Origin: an uncultured Altererythrobacter sp.
Lineage (GTDB): Bacteria > Pseudomonadota > Alphaproteobacteria > Sphingomonadales > Sphingomonadaceae
Assembly (NCBI GenBank): GCA_913055595.1
Contig: CAJXLD010000002.1
Span: forward strand, 1-39,284
Length of the DNA stretch: 39,284 bases
Reading direction: 5' to 3'
Under the pieces are notes generated by a model. The model worked only from the letters and a program-made list of their open reading frames with translations, had not been told where the DNA came from and did not search any database. Each line of letters begins with the position of its first letter. Positions within the stretch are counted from its first letter, which is position 1. This document shows positions 9,828 to 18,605 of this stretch, one piece after another. The translations under genes and the position numbers were made by a program.

Positions 9828-10739
9828 TCATACTTCCCGGAAAGACGCCGCATTTGCCTGTGCGGTGATGTCTAGCGCCGACAGCCCTGCGCCCACCGCC
9901 AGCTTGTACTCCGTCGCGATATCGGTCGAAAAGAACGAAGGGTCGTCTGTTCCAAGCACCATAACGCATCCTGCCGCGGCCAATCGAGCAATCGGATGCT
10001 CGCCGATCGAGGGATATAGATTAAGGGCGAGATTGCTCGTCAAACACAACTCGAGCGGCACTTTTTCCGAAGCCAGTTGACGAGTCACCGATTCCGATTC
10101 GACTGCTCGGATCCCATGCCCCACGCGTTCCAAACCAAGCGCCTCAATCGCCTCGATTATGGTATCCGGCCCGAGATGCTCTCCGGCATGGGCCGTCGCC
10201 CGCAGCCCCTCTGATCGAGCGATACGGAACGCTTCCTTAAAATCGCTTGCAGCGAACATCCGCTCATCACCAGTTAGGCCGAAGCCGACGAGTATGTCGT
10301 CTCGACGACCAGCCGCTATTGTCGCCGCTTGTATGGCGGCCTCAGGTCCTAAATGCCGAACTGCCGTGGCGATCATTCGGCAATCGATGCCGTGGGATTC
10401 CAGCGCGCGACCACGCGCGGCAGACAGGGCCGCGAGCTGATCATCGAAGGCTACGCCCACACGCATCAAGTCGGGCGGCGAAAGCATGAACTCGACGTAG
10501 GTCGTGCCAAGTTGTGCGGACCTAGAAAGATAGTCATAAGCGACTTCCTCGAGGTCTCGAGCGGTAACGACGACCGACGCGATATGGTCGTATACCCGTA
10601 GGAAGGAGGTGAAGTCGTGCCACCCATATCCTTTCGTCGACCAAAGGACAGCGTCGAGGCTCATCGAATTCCTTTCGGCAAGTATACGGGCCATCGTCGG
10701 GGTGATGGTGCCACGTAGGTGCACGTGCAGATCGATCAT
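9828..10739 (-). CDS. adenosine deaminase family protein (KomA-like)
   Basis: Motifs IDLHVHLRGT (HxH), TAHAGEH, RVGHG, CLTSN, LGTDDPSFF; ATG at 10739 (ORF track uses GTG at 10745). Confidence 0.9.
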   Translation of the reverse strand: MIDLHVHLRGTITPTMARILAERNSMSLDAVLWSTKGYGWHDFTSFLRVYDHIASVVVTARDLEEVAYDYLSRSAQLGTTYVEFMLSPPDLMRVGVAFDDQLAALSAARGRALESHGIDCRMIATAVRHLGPEAAIQAATIAAGRRDDILVGFGLTGDERMFAASDFKEAFRIARSEGLRATAHAGEHLGPDTIIEAIEALGLERVGHGIRAVESESVTRQLASEKVPLELCLTSNLALNLYPSIGEHPIARLAAAGCVMVLGTDDPSFFSTDIATEYKLAVGAGLSALDITAQANAASFREV

Positions 10740-10808
10740 CGACACTTTCTTTTCGAATATGTAACGGTGGCAAAAGGTTGTCGGCGTGATCCCGCGCGGA
10801 GTTTGGAC

Positions 10809-11357
10809 ATGCGTGTCAGATTTCTATCCAGGAACGAACACAAGATCGCAGAGGCGTCCACTATTTTAAAGTCCGTGGGCGTGGAACTCGTCGCCGTACA
10901 CCTTCCGCTCGACGAACTGCAGTCCGACGATGTGCAGGCTATCGTGCGCAACAAGACGCTGCGGGCCTTCCGCCTTCTGGGTCAACCCGTGTTCGTAGAA
11001 CAGACGTGCCTATTCCTCACGGAACTGAACGGTTTCCCGGGAGGCCTCACGCAGGTGTTTTGGGACACTCTGCAAAAAGAACGGGTTGCGCGCCTGTTCG
11101 GGGGCGGATCGGTGACGGCTAAAACCCAGATCGGGTATTGTAACGGACAGCAGATATTCCACTTCGAAGGCGCCATCGACGGTACCATCGCTCCGGAACC
11201 TCGAGGTGATGACAGTTTCCAATGGGACTGCGTATTCATCCCGCAGGGACATGATCAGACATTCGCAGAAATGGGCGAGAAAAAGAACGAAATTTCGATG
11301 AGGAAACGAGCGTTGGACGCGTTCGCCGCTCACCTAGAGGGTAGCGGGCATGATTGA
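10809..11357 (+). CDS. HAM1/ITPA-like non-canonical purine NTP pyrophosphatase family protein, probably non-catalytic (KomB-like)
   Basis: Starts MRVRFLSRNEHKIAEA; 'PVFVEQTCLFLTELNGFPGG', 'FQWDCVFIPQGHDQTFAEMGEKKNEISMRKRALDAF' align by eye to ITPA motifs VEDTCL, FGWDPCFQPDGYEQTYAEM..KN..SHRFRAL; ORF track start 10719 is too far upstream. Confidence 0.85.
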   Translation: MRVRFLSRNEHKIAEASTILKSVGVELVAVHLPLDELQSDDVQAIVRNKTLRAFRLLGQPVFVEQTCLFLTELNGFPGGLTQVFWDTLQKERVARLFGGGSVTAKTQIGYCNGQQIFHFEGAIDGTIAPEPRGDDSFQWDCVFIPQGHDQTFAEMGEKKNEISMRKRALDAFAAHLEGSGHD

Positions 11358-12165
11358 CGAGCTCGCGGATCTGGTCTCTCGAAAGAAAGTCGTTTTGTTC
11401 GCCGGAGCGGGGCTGTCGGTTCCCTTGGGTCTGCCGAGCTGGTCAAGTCTGATCGGCCACATGGCGAGCGAACTCGGCTACGATCCCGAAGTCCTGGTGC
11501 CGGAGGGCGCCGACCATCTGCAGATCGCCGAGTTCTATAAACTGGAACGCAGTAGCATCGGCGAACTCCGTAGCTGGATGGATCGGAGCTGGCACGTTCC
11601 CGACGATCGCCTGCTGCAGTCGCGTATACACGATCAAATTGTCGAACTCGACTTTCCGCTAATCTACACGACCAACTACGATCGGAACCTCGAGCGCATT
11701 CATGAACTCAAAGGCAAGCGTTTCAGCAAGATCAAGTCGGTGCTCGACGTCGCCAACGCACTGCCCGACGCTACACAGATCGTCAAGTTCCACGGGGATT
11801 TCGACGATGACGACTCTCTGGTAGTAACTGAGTCCGATTATTTCGAGCGGCTACAATTCGAAGCTCCGCTTGACATCAAGTTTCGAGCCGACGTTTTGAG
11901 CCGCAGCATACTGTTCGTCGGCTACAGTTTGAACGATCTAAACATGCGCCTGCTTCTATATCGGCTCCACAAAATGTGGGAGAAAGCCGGCTTCGTGGCG
12001 CAACGGCCTCCTTGCTTCATATTTCTGCTACGGCCGGACCCCGTTCGCGAGCGGGTATTGGCAAGCCGCGGCATCCATCCGATCGTTTCGGACTCTCTAA
12101 ATCCCAGCACAGCGCTGGAAGAGATGTTTGACAAGCTCCTCTCCGCTCGAGGTAAATTGGCTTGA
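11350..12165 (+). CDS. SIR2-like NADase-family protein (KomC-like)
   Basis: Motifs VVLFAGAGLSVPLGLPSW, YTTNYD, VKFHGD, ILFVGYSLNDLNMR; start overlaps the upstream HAM1 gene by 8 bp. Confidence 0.9.
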   Translation: MIDELADLVSRKKVVLFAGAGLSVPLGLPSWSSLIGHMASELGYDPEVLVPEGADHLQIAEFYKLERSSIGELRSWMDRSWHVPDDRLLQSRIHDQIVELDFPLIYTTNYDRNLERIHELKGKRFSKIKSVLDVANALPDATQIVKFHGDFDDDDSLVVTESDYFERLQFEAPLDIKFRADVLSRSILFVGYSLNDLNMRLLLYRLHKMWEKAGFVAQRPPCFIFLLRPDPVRERVLASRGIHPIVSDSLNPSTALEEMFDKLLSARGKLA

Positions 12166-12402
12166 TGCCATAGCGCCACGGCAGAGCGCGCGCCATAAGA
12201 TTGGAAGGCTCCCGGTGATGGCGGCGCAATAGATCCCTAGCCTGTCGATATGCTGACCGCCTCCAATGACGCAAATAAACTCGCTGGTATCTGACCTTTA
12301 TCGAGGCATAGCCGTTGGTATGCGGCGCTAAATGCCACAGCTTCAGCGCTAGCGGCCGCAACCGCCGCTGCCGCGCCGTGACATTGCGACGGTGGGCTTT
12401 CG

Positions 12403-13905
12403 CTAGATGTAGAAGCGATAAGACGATTTCGGAGTCGCATTATCCGACAGCTCGCTCATCAGCTCGCCGACCCGTCGCGCGAACAACAGTGTAATCGGAA
12501 GGCGCGAAATCCCTTCGCTCGAATTCCAGTTCATCTTAGTAAGGGTAAGAATCTCCTTCGAGCGTTCCCGCATGTCGCTTGGGGCAGCGCTGCCGATCTC
12601 GAGCGGGGCCGGGATGTGCATGCCCGGATACTCGTTCCACCAAGGCACATAGCCCGCGGTGAAGAGGTAGGCCTGGTCGGCGAGCGTGCAAAGCGTCCCG
12701 CGCCAAGGCTCTTCGAGGCCCTTGCGTACCATCCGAAAAGAAGTCGAGCGTAACCACACGCAATCGACGGTCGCAACGCGATCCTTCGTTGCCTTCTTGA
12801 AGCCTGCGACTTCTTCTTCCTGAAACCCGCTTGTTTTGTGGATCACCACGCGGTCGGGCATGACGCCCGCGCGGTCGAAATACTGGTTCAGTACGTCTTC
12901 AAGGAGGCCGCTGGCCTGCGCTTCGTTGAGATAGGGTTGGCGGTCGATGCGCTGATCATGATCGATATTCGCGCCTTTCAACGCGAAGGGCTGCACATCC
13001 GTCGAATACGCTTGCGCCACACTGGCGTAGACAAGGTGGCCACTGCGACGCTTCATGTGGTGGAAGGATACGCCGACGAAGCACACATTCTTTGGCAGGT
13101 CCGTGGGGCGCCACGGAATGCCGCGAGCCTTATAGTACAGCGATGTCGAGAAATTCCAGAAGCGCGTTGCAAAGCTTTGGCCTTTGTCATCCGGCCGATC
13201 AACCGTATCCCGTCGGAGGATTTGGATCGGCACCGCCTCATCATGCGTCATCGTCTTCGCTTTGATGGCACGATAGAATGTGCGAAAGAGCAGATCGTCC
13301 GCCATTGTGTAGAGCGCTTCAGCGGCTTTGAGCTCATCGGGCGAGGGCTGGAAGAGGGCTAGCTGATCGCTTTCTTCTTCCGCACGGAGCACCTCAAGCG
13401 CCTTCCGCTCTTCGGGTGTCAATCCGGGGTTCGCGACGCGAAGATCGCCAAGTTCGGGCTTGATGCAGACGACGACACAATCAGGGGCTTCATCCCCAAA
13501 GAGGCTACTGATGCGTCCATCGAACAACTCGACCAGCTCGTTGAAAGACCTTCCAGTCAGGGCGTCCCTGAACAATGCGTTGTATATCGCGGGCTCGATC
13601 GGCCGGATAACCGCGTCATCGATCACGAATTCGCAATTCAACGCTGCCTTGAGCCCGGGCCAGTCGCGAAAGCGGTGCGAGTTGTTCTCATACGCCGGGG
13701 CGAAGGCACCTATACGCTTGATCCACGCATGGCTTGCCTCAATGTCCTCGGGAAGACCGACAAGTCCGACACGGATGCGGCGAAGGCCATGATTGTCCGC
13801 AGGGCCGTTTTCGGCAAGGCCGCGGCGCGGATCGACATGGCGCCCCGCGTTTGCGAACTCGATATACGGCTCAGGCAGAACGTCGATTTTGAGTGGCAAT
13901 GCCAT
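12403..13905 (-). CDS. short prokaryotic Argonaute (MID-PIWI only)
   Basis: 'KNVCFVGVSFHHMKRR', 'PDRVVIHKTSGF', 'RGTLCTLADQAYLFTAGYVP', 'LTKMNWNSSEGISRLPITLLFARRVGELMSEL', terminal 'SYRFYI'; strong SD AAGGAGG before ATG at 13905; no N/PAZ domains. Confidence 0.9.
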   Translation of the reverse strand: MALPLKIDVLPEPYIEFANAGRHVDPRRGLAENGPADNHGLRRIRVGLVGLPEDIEASHAWIKRIGAFAPAYENNSHRFRDWPGLKAALNCEFVIDDAVIRPIEPAIYNALFRDALTGRSFNELVELFDGRISSLFGDEAPDCVVVCIKPELGDLRVANPGLTPEERKALEVLRAEEESDQLALFQPSPDELKAAEALYTMADDLLFRTFYRAIKAKTMTHDEAVPIQILRRDTVDRPDDKGQSFATRFWNFSTSLYYKARGIPWRPTDLPKNVCFVGVSFHHMKRRSGHLVYASVAQAYSTDVQPFALKGANIDHDQRIDRQPYLNEAQASGLLEDVLNQYFDRAGVMPDRVVIHKTSGFQEEEVAGFKKATKDRVATVDCVWLRSTSFRMVRKGLEEPWRGTLCTLADQAYLFTAGYVPWWNEYPGMHIPAPLEIGSAAPSDMRERSKEILTLTKMNWNSSEGISRLPITLLFARRVGELMSELSDNATPKSSYRFYI

Positions 13906-16426
13906 TGGACAGTCCTCCTTCCTGAACGTCGGTTGTGAAAAATCCTCCTTCAAGCAAAAGATCGTCAACGTGGCGACCACCAATGTTGATGGTCTGCGAA
14001 CCTTGGGACAGGAAGCGCCCCCAAAAAACGAGGTCGCTCTCTACATTGGCGTTGCGATCGAATTTGATGCGCCGTGTGGCTTTGCTCGTCCGCATGTACC
14101 CCGGGAGCGGTGAGACACCGTCACGCTTGGCGAACATATAGAATGGCTTGATGCGAACGCCCCACAGATTCGCCTGCCGGACGACCTCATAGCCAAACCC
14201 CTCGCATTCGAACCAGGTTTTATGGCCTTCGCCGCGTCGCTTGACGACATCGCGCCGGACCCCTTTGCGGTTCGGGGTGTCGTAGATTATCGGACGGTTG
14301 TTTCCCTTGAGGGCGGTGAAATACGCGCGGCGTGCGGGCCGCCCTTTCTTGTCCTTCTCAATCACCAAGCCAACACCTTCGAACTGCTTGAGATAGTTTT
14401 CGAAGTGCTTGCGAGTCAGCCAGGAAAACTTGGCGTGAAGAACCTTGTCCGTCTCCACCTCGGCCAGCGGGATCGTGCGGGCCGGTCCCTTCGCAACCGG
14501 GCCGAACAGAGAGTTGACTAACACCTCCGGCATGAATGTCCAAAGATCGCCGGAACGGCCTTCGAACAGGAAGGTGCTTACTTCGCTCAACGGGACTTTG
14601 CGCTCAATCTCGCTCCAGCTTGAGACATTGATTTCAACGTGCGTCATCTGATCGGGAATTGCTGCGAAGGGCAGGAGGTTGATGACATAAGTGCCCATTG
14701 GCCGCGTGTCGCGCCCTACGCTGGTCGATCCGGCAGACGCTTCAAGCCGGAAAAGCTCACCCACGAAACTGTCTTCGCCCGGCGGGTAAGCGAAGTTTGC
14801 CGCACCGCCCTGCTGCGTTGAGAGATCGCGAGCGTCGATCAAGCCGGTGCCGGCTCGTTCCATCGCGCTTATACCGAAGAACACGTCACACAAAGCGCGG
14901 TTACGAAGATCACTAAACTCGGGGACAGGCTCAAAGCCACCGTCTGGCCCCAAGGTGAGGTGGGTCGTTGATTGGGGTAGCGGCGTTGCCGGGTTGATGA
15001 AGCGCAGCGCATGGTTTGGAATGACGTCTACATGCGACGGCTTTGGTATCGCGTAGTCGCGGTGCACAATCATGTTGGTCAGCAGTTCGGAGACAGCACG
15101 TTCCGGATAAGGCGTCCGCATTTCGTGTTGCCGCTTGCCTTTGACCTTGATCGGTGCGTTGACTGCCTCTTGCTCGAACCATTCCAGCAGGGCGGTATGC
15201 TGGCTGAGCAGATTGCCATCGAAGATGCGGCGCTTCTTGCCAGCCACCGTGGCGGCGATGATGGCTTGAGGAAAAAATCGCTTAGGCTCTCGCCCAAATA
15301 ACAAAATGCAGGCGGCACTGGGGCGCTCGCCGTTCGCGGTTTGCACGAGCAATCCAAGCTCGCGCATCAGCGGTTGCAGTTTTTGGGAGTCGAGAGAGCC
15401 GCGCTTTAGCTTAGTGCAGTAGTTTCGCAGCGTCGTAAGGGCGAGATCCCCATCAACGTCGCCCCAAGTTGCTTCCGCCACCGGCTGATCGTCGAACTGC
15501 GGGCGCGTCTCAATTGGCTGCGGTGCGAAGCGTTGGACGCCGGCAAGGTTACGATTGAGGTCAGACAACAGCTCGTCGAACCCGTTGATGTCGAGATACT
15601 GGAAGTTGCCCCCGAGTCGCATCGCAAGGCGCTCAACGTTCGGGTGCGGCTCGTCGCCTGCGCGTTTGCACCAATAGATGCCGTGGCGGAACGGGATGTT
15701 GGTTCTCTCGCCAAGCAGCGATTCCATGATGGACGGCTCAGCGCCACGATAGCCGACGACGATAAGTGGCGTTGCTTCCAAAAGCGGCGTTAGCTTCTGG
15801 ACGAGCGTAGGATCTAGAGCCTGCGTCTCACTGATGAGATTGCGGTCCGTGTATTGCTCGGCCTTGCCGTGTAGCCAGACGATCTGTGCACGGGCGAAGA
15901 GCGAGAACTCATTGAAGTCGTTCGGGCTGCGGTTCACTTCCGCGACGTGTCGGATGTGTGGCTGCTTGTCATGCAGCGCCTTGGGAAGACAGATATCGAA
16001 ATTGGTCGTGAGGATCGTACCGGCGAGACCGCGCAGGACGAGCTCAGCTATAGCACGATATCCGTCGCCGAGCTCTTGGCGGAGCGCGATGAGCTCAAGC
16101 AAGGTCGCCCGCCGATAGGCTTCCGGCTTTAGTAAGTGCTCGATGACAAGGGGAAAGTTTTCCGCCAGCCGTGCATCATCGTCGATAAACCATTGCTGCC
16201 TCTGAAGCCACGCCATCCATTCGGATAACTTGATCTGCTCGGGCAGCGTCTTTCCGCCAAGGACGCGGTCGCAATAGGCTTGCTTAGCAAGTCGCCTGAC
16301 ACTCTCGGCAGCGAGCGGGATACCGGAGGAGAACGAAGCACCGGCGCCAAACAGGAAAGTCGGCCGGGCGTCATTGTCCGGTTGGAGAAGCGAGGAGAGA
16401 AGCGAAACGCTGGCTGCGTGCGGCAT
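13871..16426 (-). CDS. SIR2 - RecG/HATPase_c_4-like - APAZ protein (SPARSA-like effector partner of short pAgo)
   Basis: 851 aa; N-term SIR2 (FLFGAGASFSSGIPLA, TTNFD, WLHGKA, VVGYRGAEPSI); middle 'YPERAVSELLTNMIVHRDYAIPKPSHVDVIPNHALRFINPATPLP'; C-term APAZ-like 'GVRIKPFYMFAKRDGVSPLPGYMRTSKATRRIKFDRNANVESDLVFWGRFLSQGSQTINIGG'; overlaps pAgo start by 35 nt. Confidence 0.9.
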   Translation of the reverse strand: MPHAASVSLLSSLLQPDNDARPTFLFGAGASFSSGIPLAAESVRRLAKQAYCDRVLGGKTLPEQIKLSEWMAWLQRQQWFIDDDARLAENFPLVIEHLLKPEAYRRATLLELIALRQELGDGYRAIAELVLRGLAGTILTTNFDICLPKALHDKQPHIRHVAEVNRSPNDFNEFSLFARAQIVWLHGKAEQYTDRNLISETQALDPTLVQKLTPLLEATPLIVVGYRGAEPSIMESLLGERTNIPFRHGIYWCKRAGDEPHPNVERLAMRLGGNFQYLDINGFDELLSDLNRNLAGVQRFAPQPIETRPQFDDQPVAEATWGDVDGDLALTTLRNYCTKLKRGSLDSQKLQPLMRELGLLVQTANGERPSAACILLFGREPKRFFPQAIIAATVAGKKRRIFDGNLLSQHTALLEWFEQEAVNAPIKVKGKRQHEMRTPYPERAVSELLTNMIVHRDYAIPKPSHVDVIPNHALRFINPATPLPQSTTHLTLGPDGGFEPVPEFSDLRNRALCDVFFGISAMERAGTGLIDARDLSTQQGGAANFAYPPGEDSFVGELFRLEASAGSTSVGRDTRPMGTYVINLLPFAAIPDQMTHVEINVSSWSEIERKVPLSEVSTFLFEGRSGDLWTFMPEVLVNSLFGPVAKGPARTIPLAEVETDKVLHAKFSWLTRKHFENYLKQFEGVGLVIEKDKKGRPARRAYFTALKGNNRPIIYDTPNRKGVRRDVVKRRGEGHKTWFECEGFGYEVVRQANLWGVRIKPFYMFAKRDGVSPLPGYMRTSKATRRIKFDRNANVESDLVFWGRFLSQGSQTINIGGRHVDDLLLEGGFFTTDVQEGGLSNGIATQNRRSA

Positions 16427-16618
16427 TTCGAAAGGATTACCGATTCTTTAGAACAAAACAAGCACACAAGTAGTTAATGCCCGGCTGGGTTCTAGAATAA
16501 AAGCCATTTTAGTCACCCCGGCCCGGCCGCTGTATGGGTAGCCATAGCGTCCGCTTCTGGATTTAGGCAAAGTCCGCCCTAACGGCGGCGATGGGGCGCA
16601 TGTTTCACTTACTGGCAG

Positions 16619-17560
16619 TCAGAGAGAACGAAGGAAGGCCAACAGTGCCTCCTGCTCGGCCTGCGTCATTCTGAGAAATCCGGCTCGAGCCTCCGCCGCT
16701 TCTCCGCCATGAGCCAGGATTGTCTCCTCAATGCTTCCGACGGAACCGTCATGCCAATATGGCGGTCCCACCGAAGATAATCCCCACAGAGGCGGTGTCA
16801 CGATTTTCGGCGATGGCCCGAGAGAATGAAACTTCTGATCGGTGTAAGCCGCAAATGTCATGCCCGCGAGCGATAGGGGCGCGTCGAAATCTGTTCGGGA
16901 AATAGGTGTGTGGCAGTTGTCACAGTTTAAGTTGCGGAAATGCTCTGCACCTTTTCCGGCGGAGCGCGCCGGCGGCGGTGACAGAAAACGAAGAAACGTC
17001 ACCACATCATTGACCTGAGCATCGCTTATGCCCGGCCGACAAGGGGAAGCTGTGACACAGTGCTTCGAGGTTGAAACGCCGAGTTCGAAAGCAAAAGCGG
17101 CGAATACAAAATCATGCAACGACGCCGTCTGCCCCCGCGAGCCGAACCGTGCTGCGTTTTCCAAACCGTCAGAGAACTCCAAGAGCCCCAAACCAAAGAG
17201 TGGTGGAGGTCTCCTCAGGGCGCCCTGGATGGAGATGCTTCTGCCATCTCCAACGTGATGAGGGATACCCGTTTGGGCATCCACCAAAACCAGTGTCTCT
17301 TGGCTTGCTCCAGAGCCACCCGGCATCGGAAGGGAGTGACACGTGACACAGCTCTCGGCGTTTCTTTGTTCTCGTTCGCTGGGCCAAGCGCGGGCAAAGA
17401 TCTGGAAACCCCTGTCAAATGCTAGAGCTTCCGACTCGGAAATGCCGGCCATTGGTGCGCCGAAATACCCTTCGGGGCCCGAGATCTCCGCAGCCCAAAC
17501 CGGGAGAAGCGCCAACCCAGCTAAGCCAACGGACCAAGTGATACGTGCTCTATTGCGCAT
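16619..17560 (-). CDS. di-haem c-type cytochrome / DHOR (DUF1111-like) thiol oxidoreductase-like protein
   Basis: Signal-like N-term; two CxxCH motifs (CVTCHSLPMPGGSG, CDNCHTP); 'WGLSSVGPPYWHDGSVGSIEETILAHGGEA' typical of di-haem oxidoreductase family. Confidence 0.8.
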   Translation of the reverse strand: MRNRARITWSVGLAGLALLPVWAAEISGPEGYFGAPMAGISESEALAFDRGFQIFARAWPSEREQRNAESCVTCHSLPMPGGSGASQETLVLVDAQTGIPHHVGDGRSISIQGALRRPPPLFGLGLLEFSDGLENAARFGSRGQTASLHDFVFAAFAFELGVSTSKHCVTASPCRPGISDAQVNDVVTFLRFLSPPPARSAGKGAEHFRNLNCDNCHTPISRTDFDAPLSLAGMTFAAYTDQKFHSLGPSPKIVTPPLWGLSSVGPPYWHDGSVGSIEETILAHGGEAAEARAGFLRMTQAEQEALLAFLRSL

Positions 17561-18605
17561 CTGAGCGCAAATACTCGATCCCGTAAGGAGCCTTGCCGAC
17601 GTCGATCACTCTGATGATCGAGCCAGTTTCGAGGTCTACCTTTACGATCTGATTATTCGCCAAGTCGGTAAACACTCCCTCGGAGCCGTCGAGACTTAGC
17701 GCAGCATTTTTGGGTGCACGGTTGGTCTCTCCACCTCCATCGTGTTCCTGAGCTCCAGCGCTGATCAGGATGTTCGACATCTCTGAGTTGGCTGCTGGGG
17801 CCGCTCCTGTTCTTAGCAACGATAGCGACGCCGAACGATTGTTCGTCACCAGCAGGCTTTCGCCGTCGTTGCTGGCTGCGATACTCCAGGGATTCCTACC
17901 TACTTCAATCTCGCTTATTGGCGCCCGAGTTTCGATATCCACCTGAACGACGCGCTGGCTGCCGTTAGCAGCAACGAAGGCGCGAGGCGGTTCACCAGCT
18001 AAGACGACTGTGTAGGGCAGAAGACCAACTTCAACGGTATCAACGAGCTCACCAGAGTTTTCTGCCAGCGTAAGGAAGTTGAGCGTTCCATTAGCCCAAC
18101 CCGTGACAACCGCCGTCCCGCCGTCGCTGCCTACAGCAACGCCATATGGCTGCCCCGGAACCGAGACGTCATATAATTTGCGTCGACCATCGAGATCGAT
18201 GACTGACACGGTATCACTCCCTGAATTGGCAACTATGAGACGATTGCCTCCATGGAAGACTATTAGATCGCGAGGTGACGAACCTGTCTCGATCGTCGCC
18301 TTAACCTGCTGAGCTACCACGTCGATAATTGCGACCTTATTCGAGCCGCTGCAGCTCACGTATGCTTCGTCCCCTCTGATACCCGATCTGATATCGTACG
18401 GTTTGGCGCAGCCGGCTGCCGCAAGCGTGTCCAAGCGCCACAATTCTTCGTGGCCTTCTTCGGCCTCTAAGTCGAGGAGGGCGACGGCATCGTCGCCCCA
18501 ATAAGTTGCAAGGATGAGCCTACTCCCTTGCCCAATGCTTCCACCAGCGAACGCGGCACTAAAAAGCGAAGTAAATACAATGGCTGACAGTAGAAAATTT
18601 CTCAC
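17550..18605 (-). CDS. YncE/YVTN-type beta-propeller secreted protein
   Basis: Repeated propeller blades (e.g. 'NRLIVANSGSDTVSVIDLDGRRKLYDVSVPGQPYGVAVGSDGGTAVVTGWANGTLNFL'), signal peptide 'VRNFLLSAIVFTSLFSAAFAGG' after likely GTG start near 18605; overlaps the downstream cytochrome by 11 bp. Confidence 0.8.
   Translation of the reverse strand: MRNFLLSAIVFTSLFSAAFAGGSIGQGSRLILATYWGDDAVALLDLEAEEGHEELWRLDTLAAAGCAKPYDIRSGIRGDEAYVSCSGSNKVAIIDVVAQQVKATIETGSSPRDLIVFHGGNRLIVANSGSDTVSVIDLDGRRKLYDVSVPGQPYGVAVGSDGGTAVVTGWANGTLNFLTLAENSGELVDTVEVGLLPYTVVLAGEPPRAFVAANGSQRVVQVDIETRAPISEIEVGRNPWSIAASNDGESLLVTNNRSASLSLLRTGAAPAANSEMSNILISAGAQEHDGGGETNRAPKNAALSLDGSEGVFTDLANNQIVKVDLETGSIIRVIDVGKAPYGIEYLRSDAQ

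Noticed and set aside
12170-12400. Possible decayed integrase/recombinase between SIR2 and pAgo
   Set aside because: Only low-complexity Ala-rich translations in the region; no catalytic motif found
12838-13362. 174-aa plus-strand ORF
   Set aside because: Antisense to the pAgo gene; no domain
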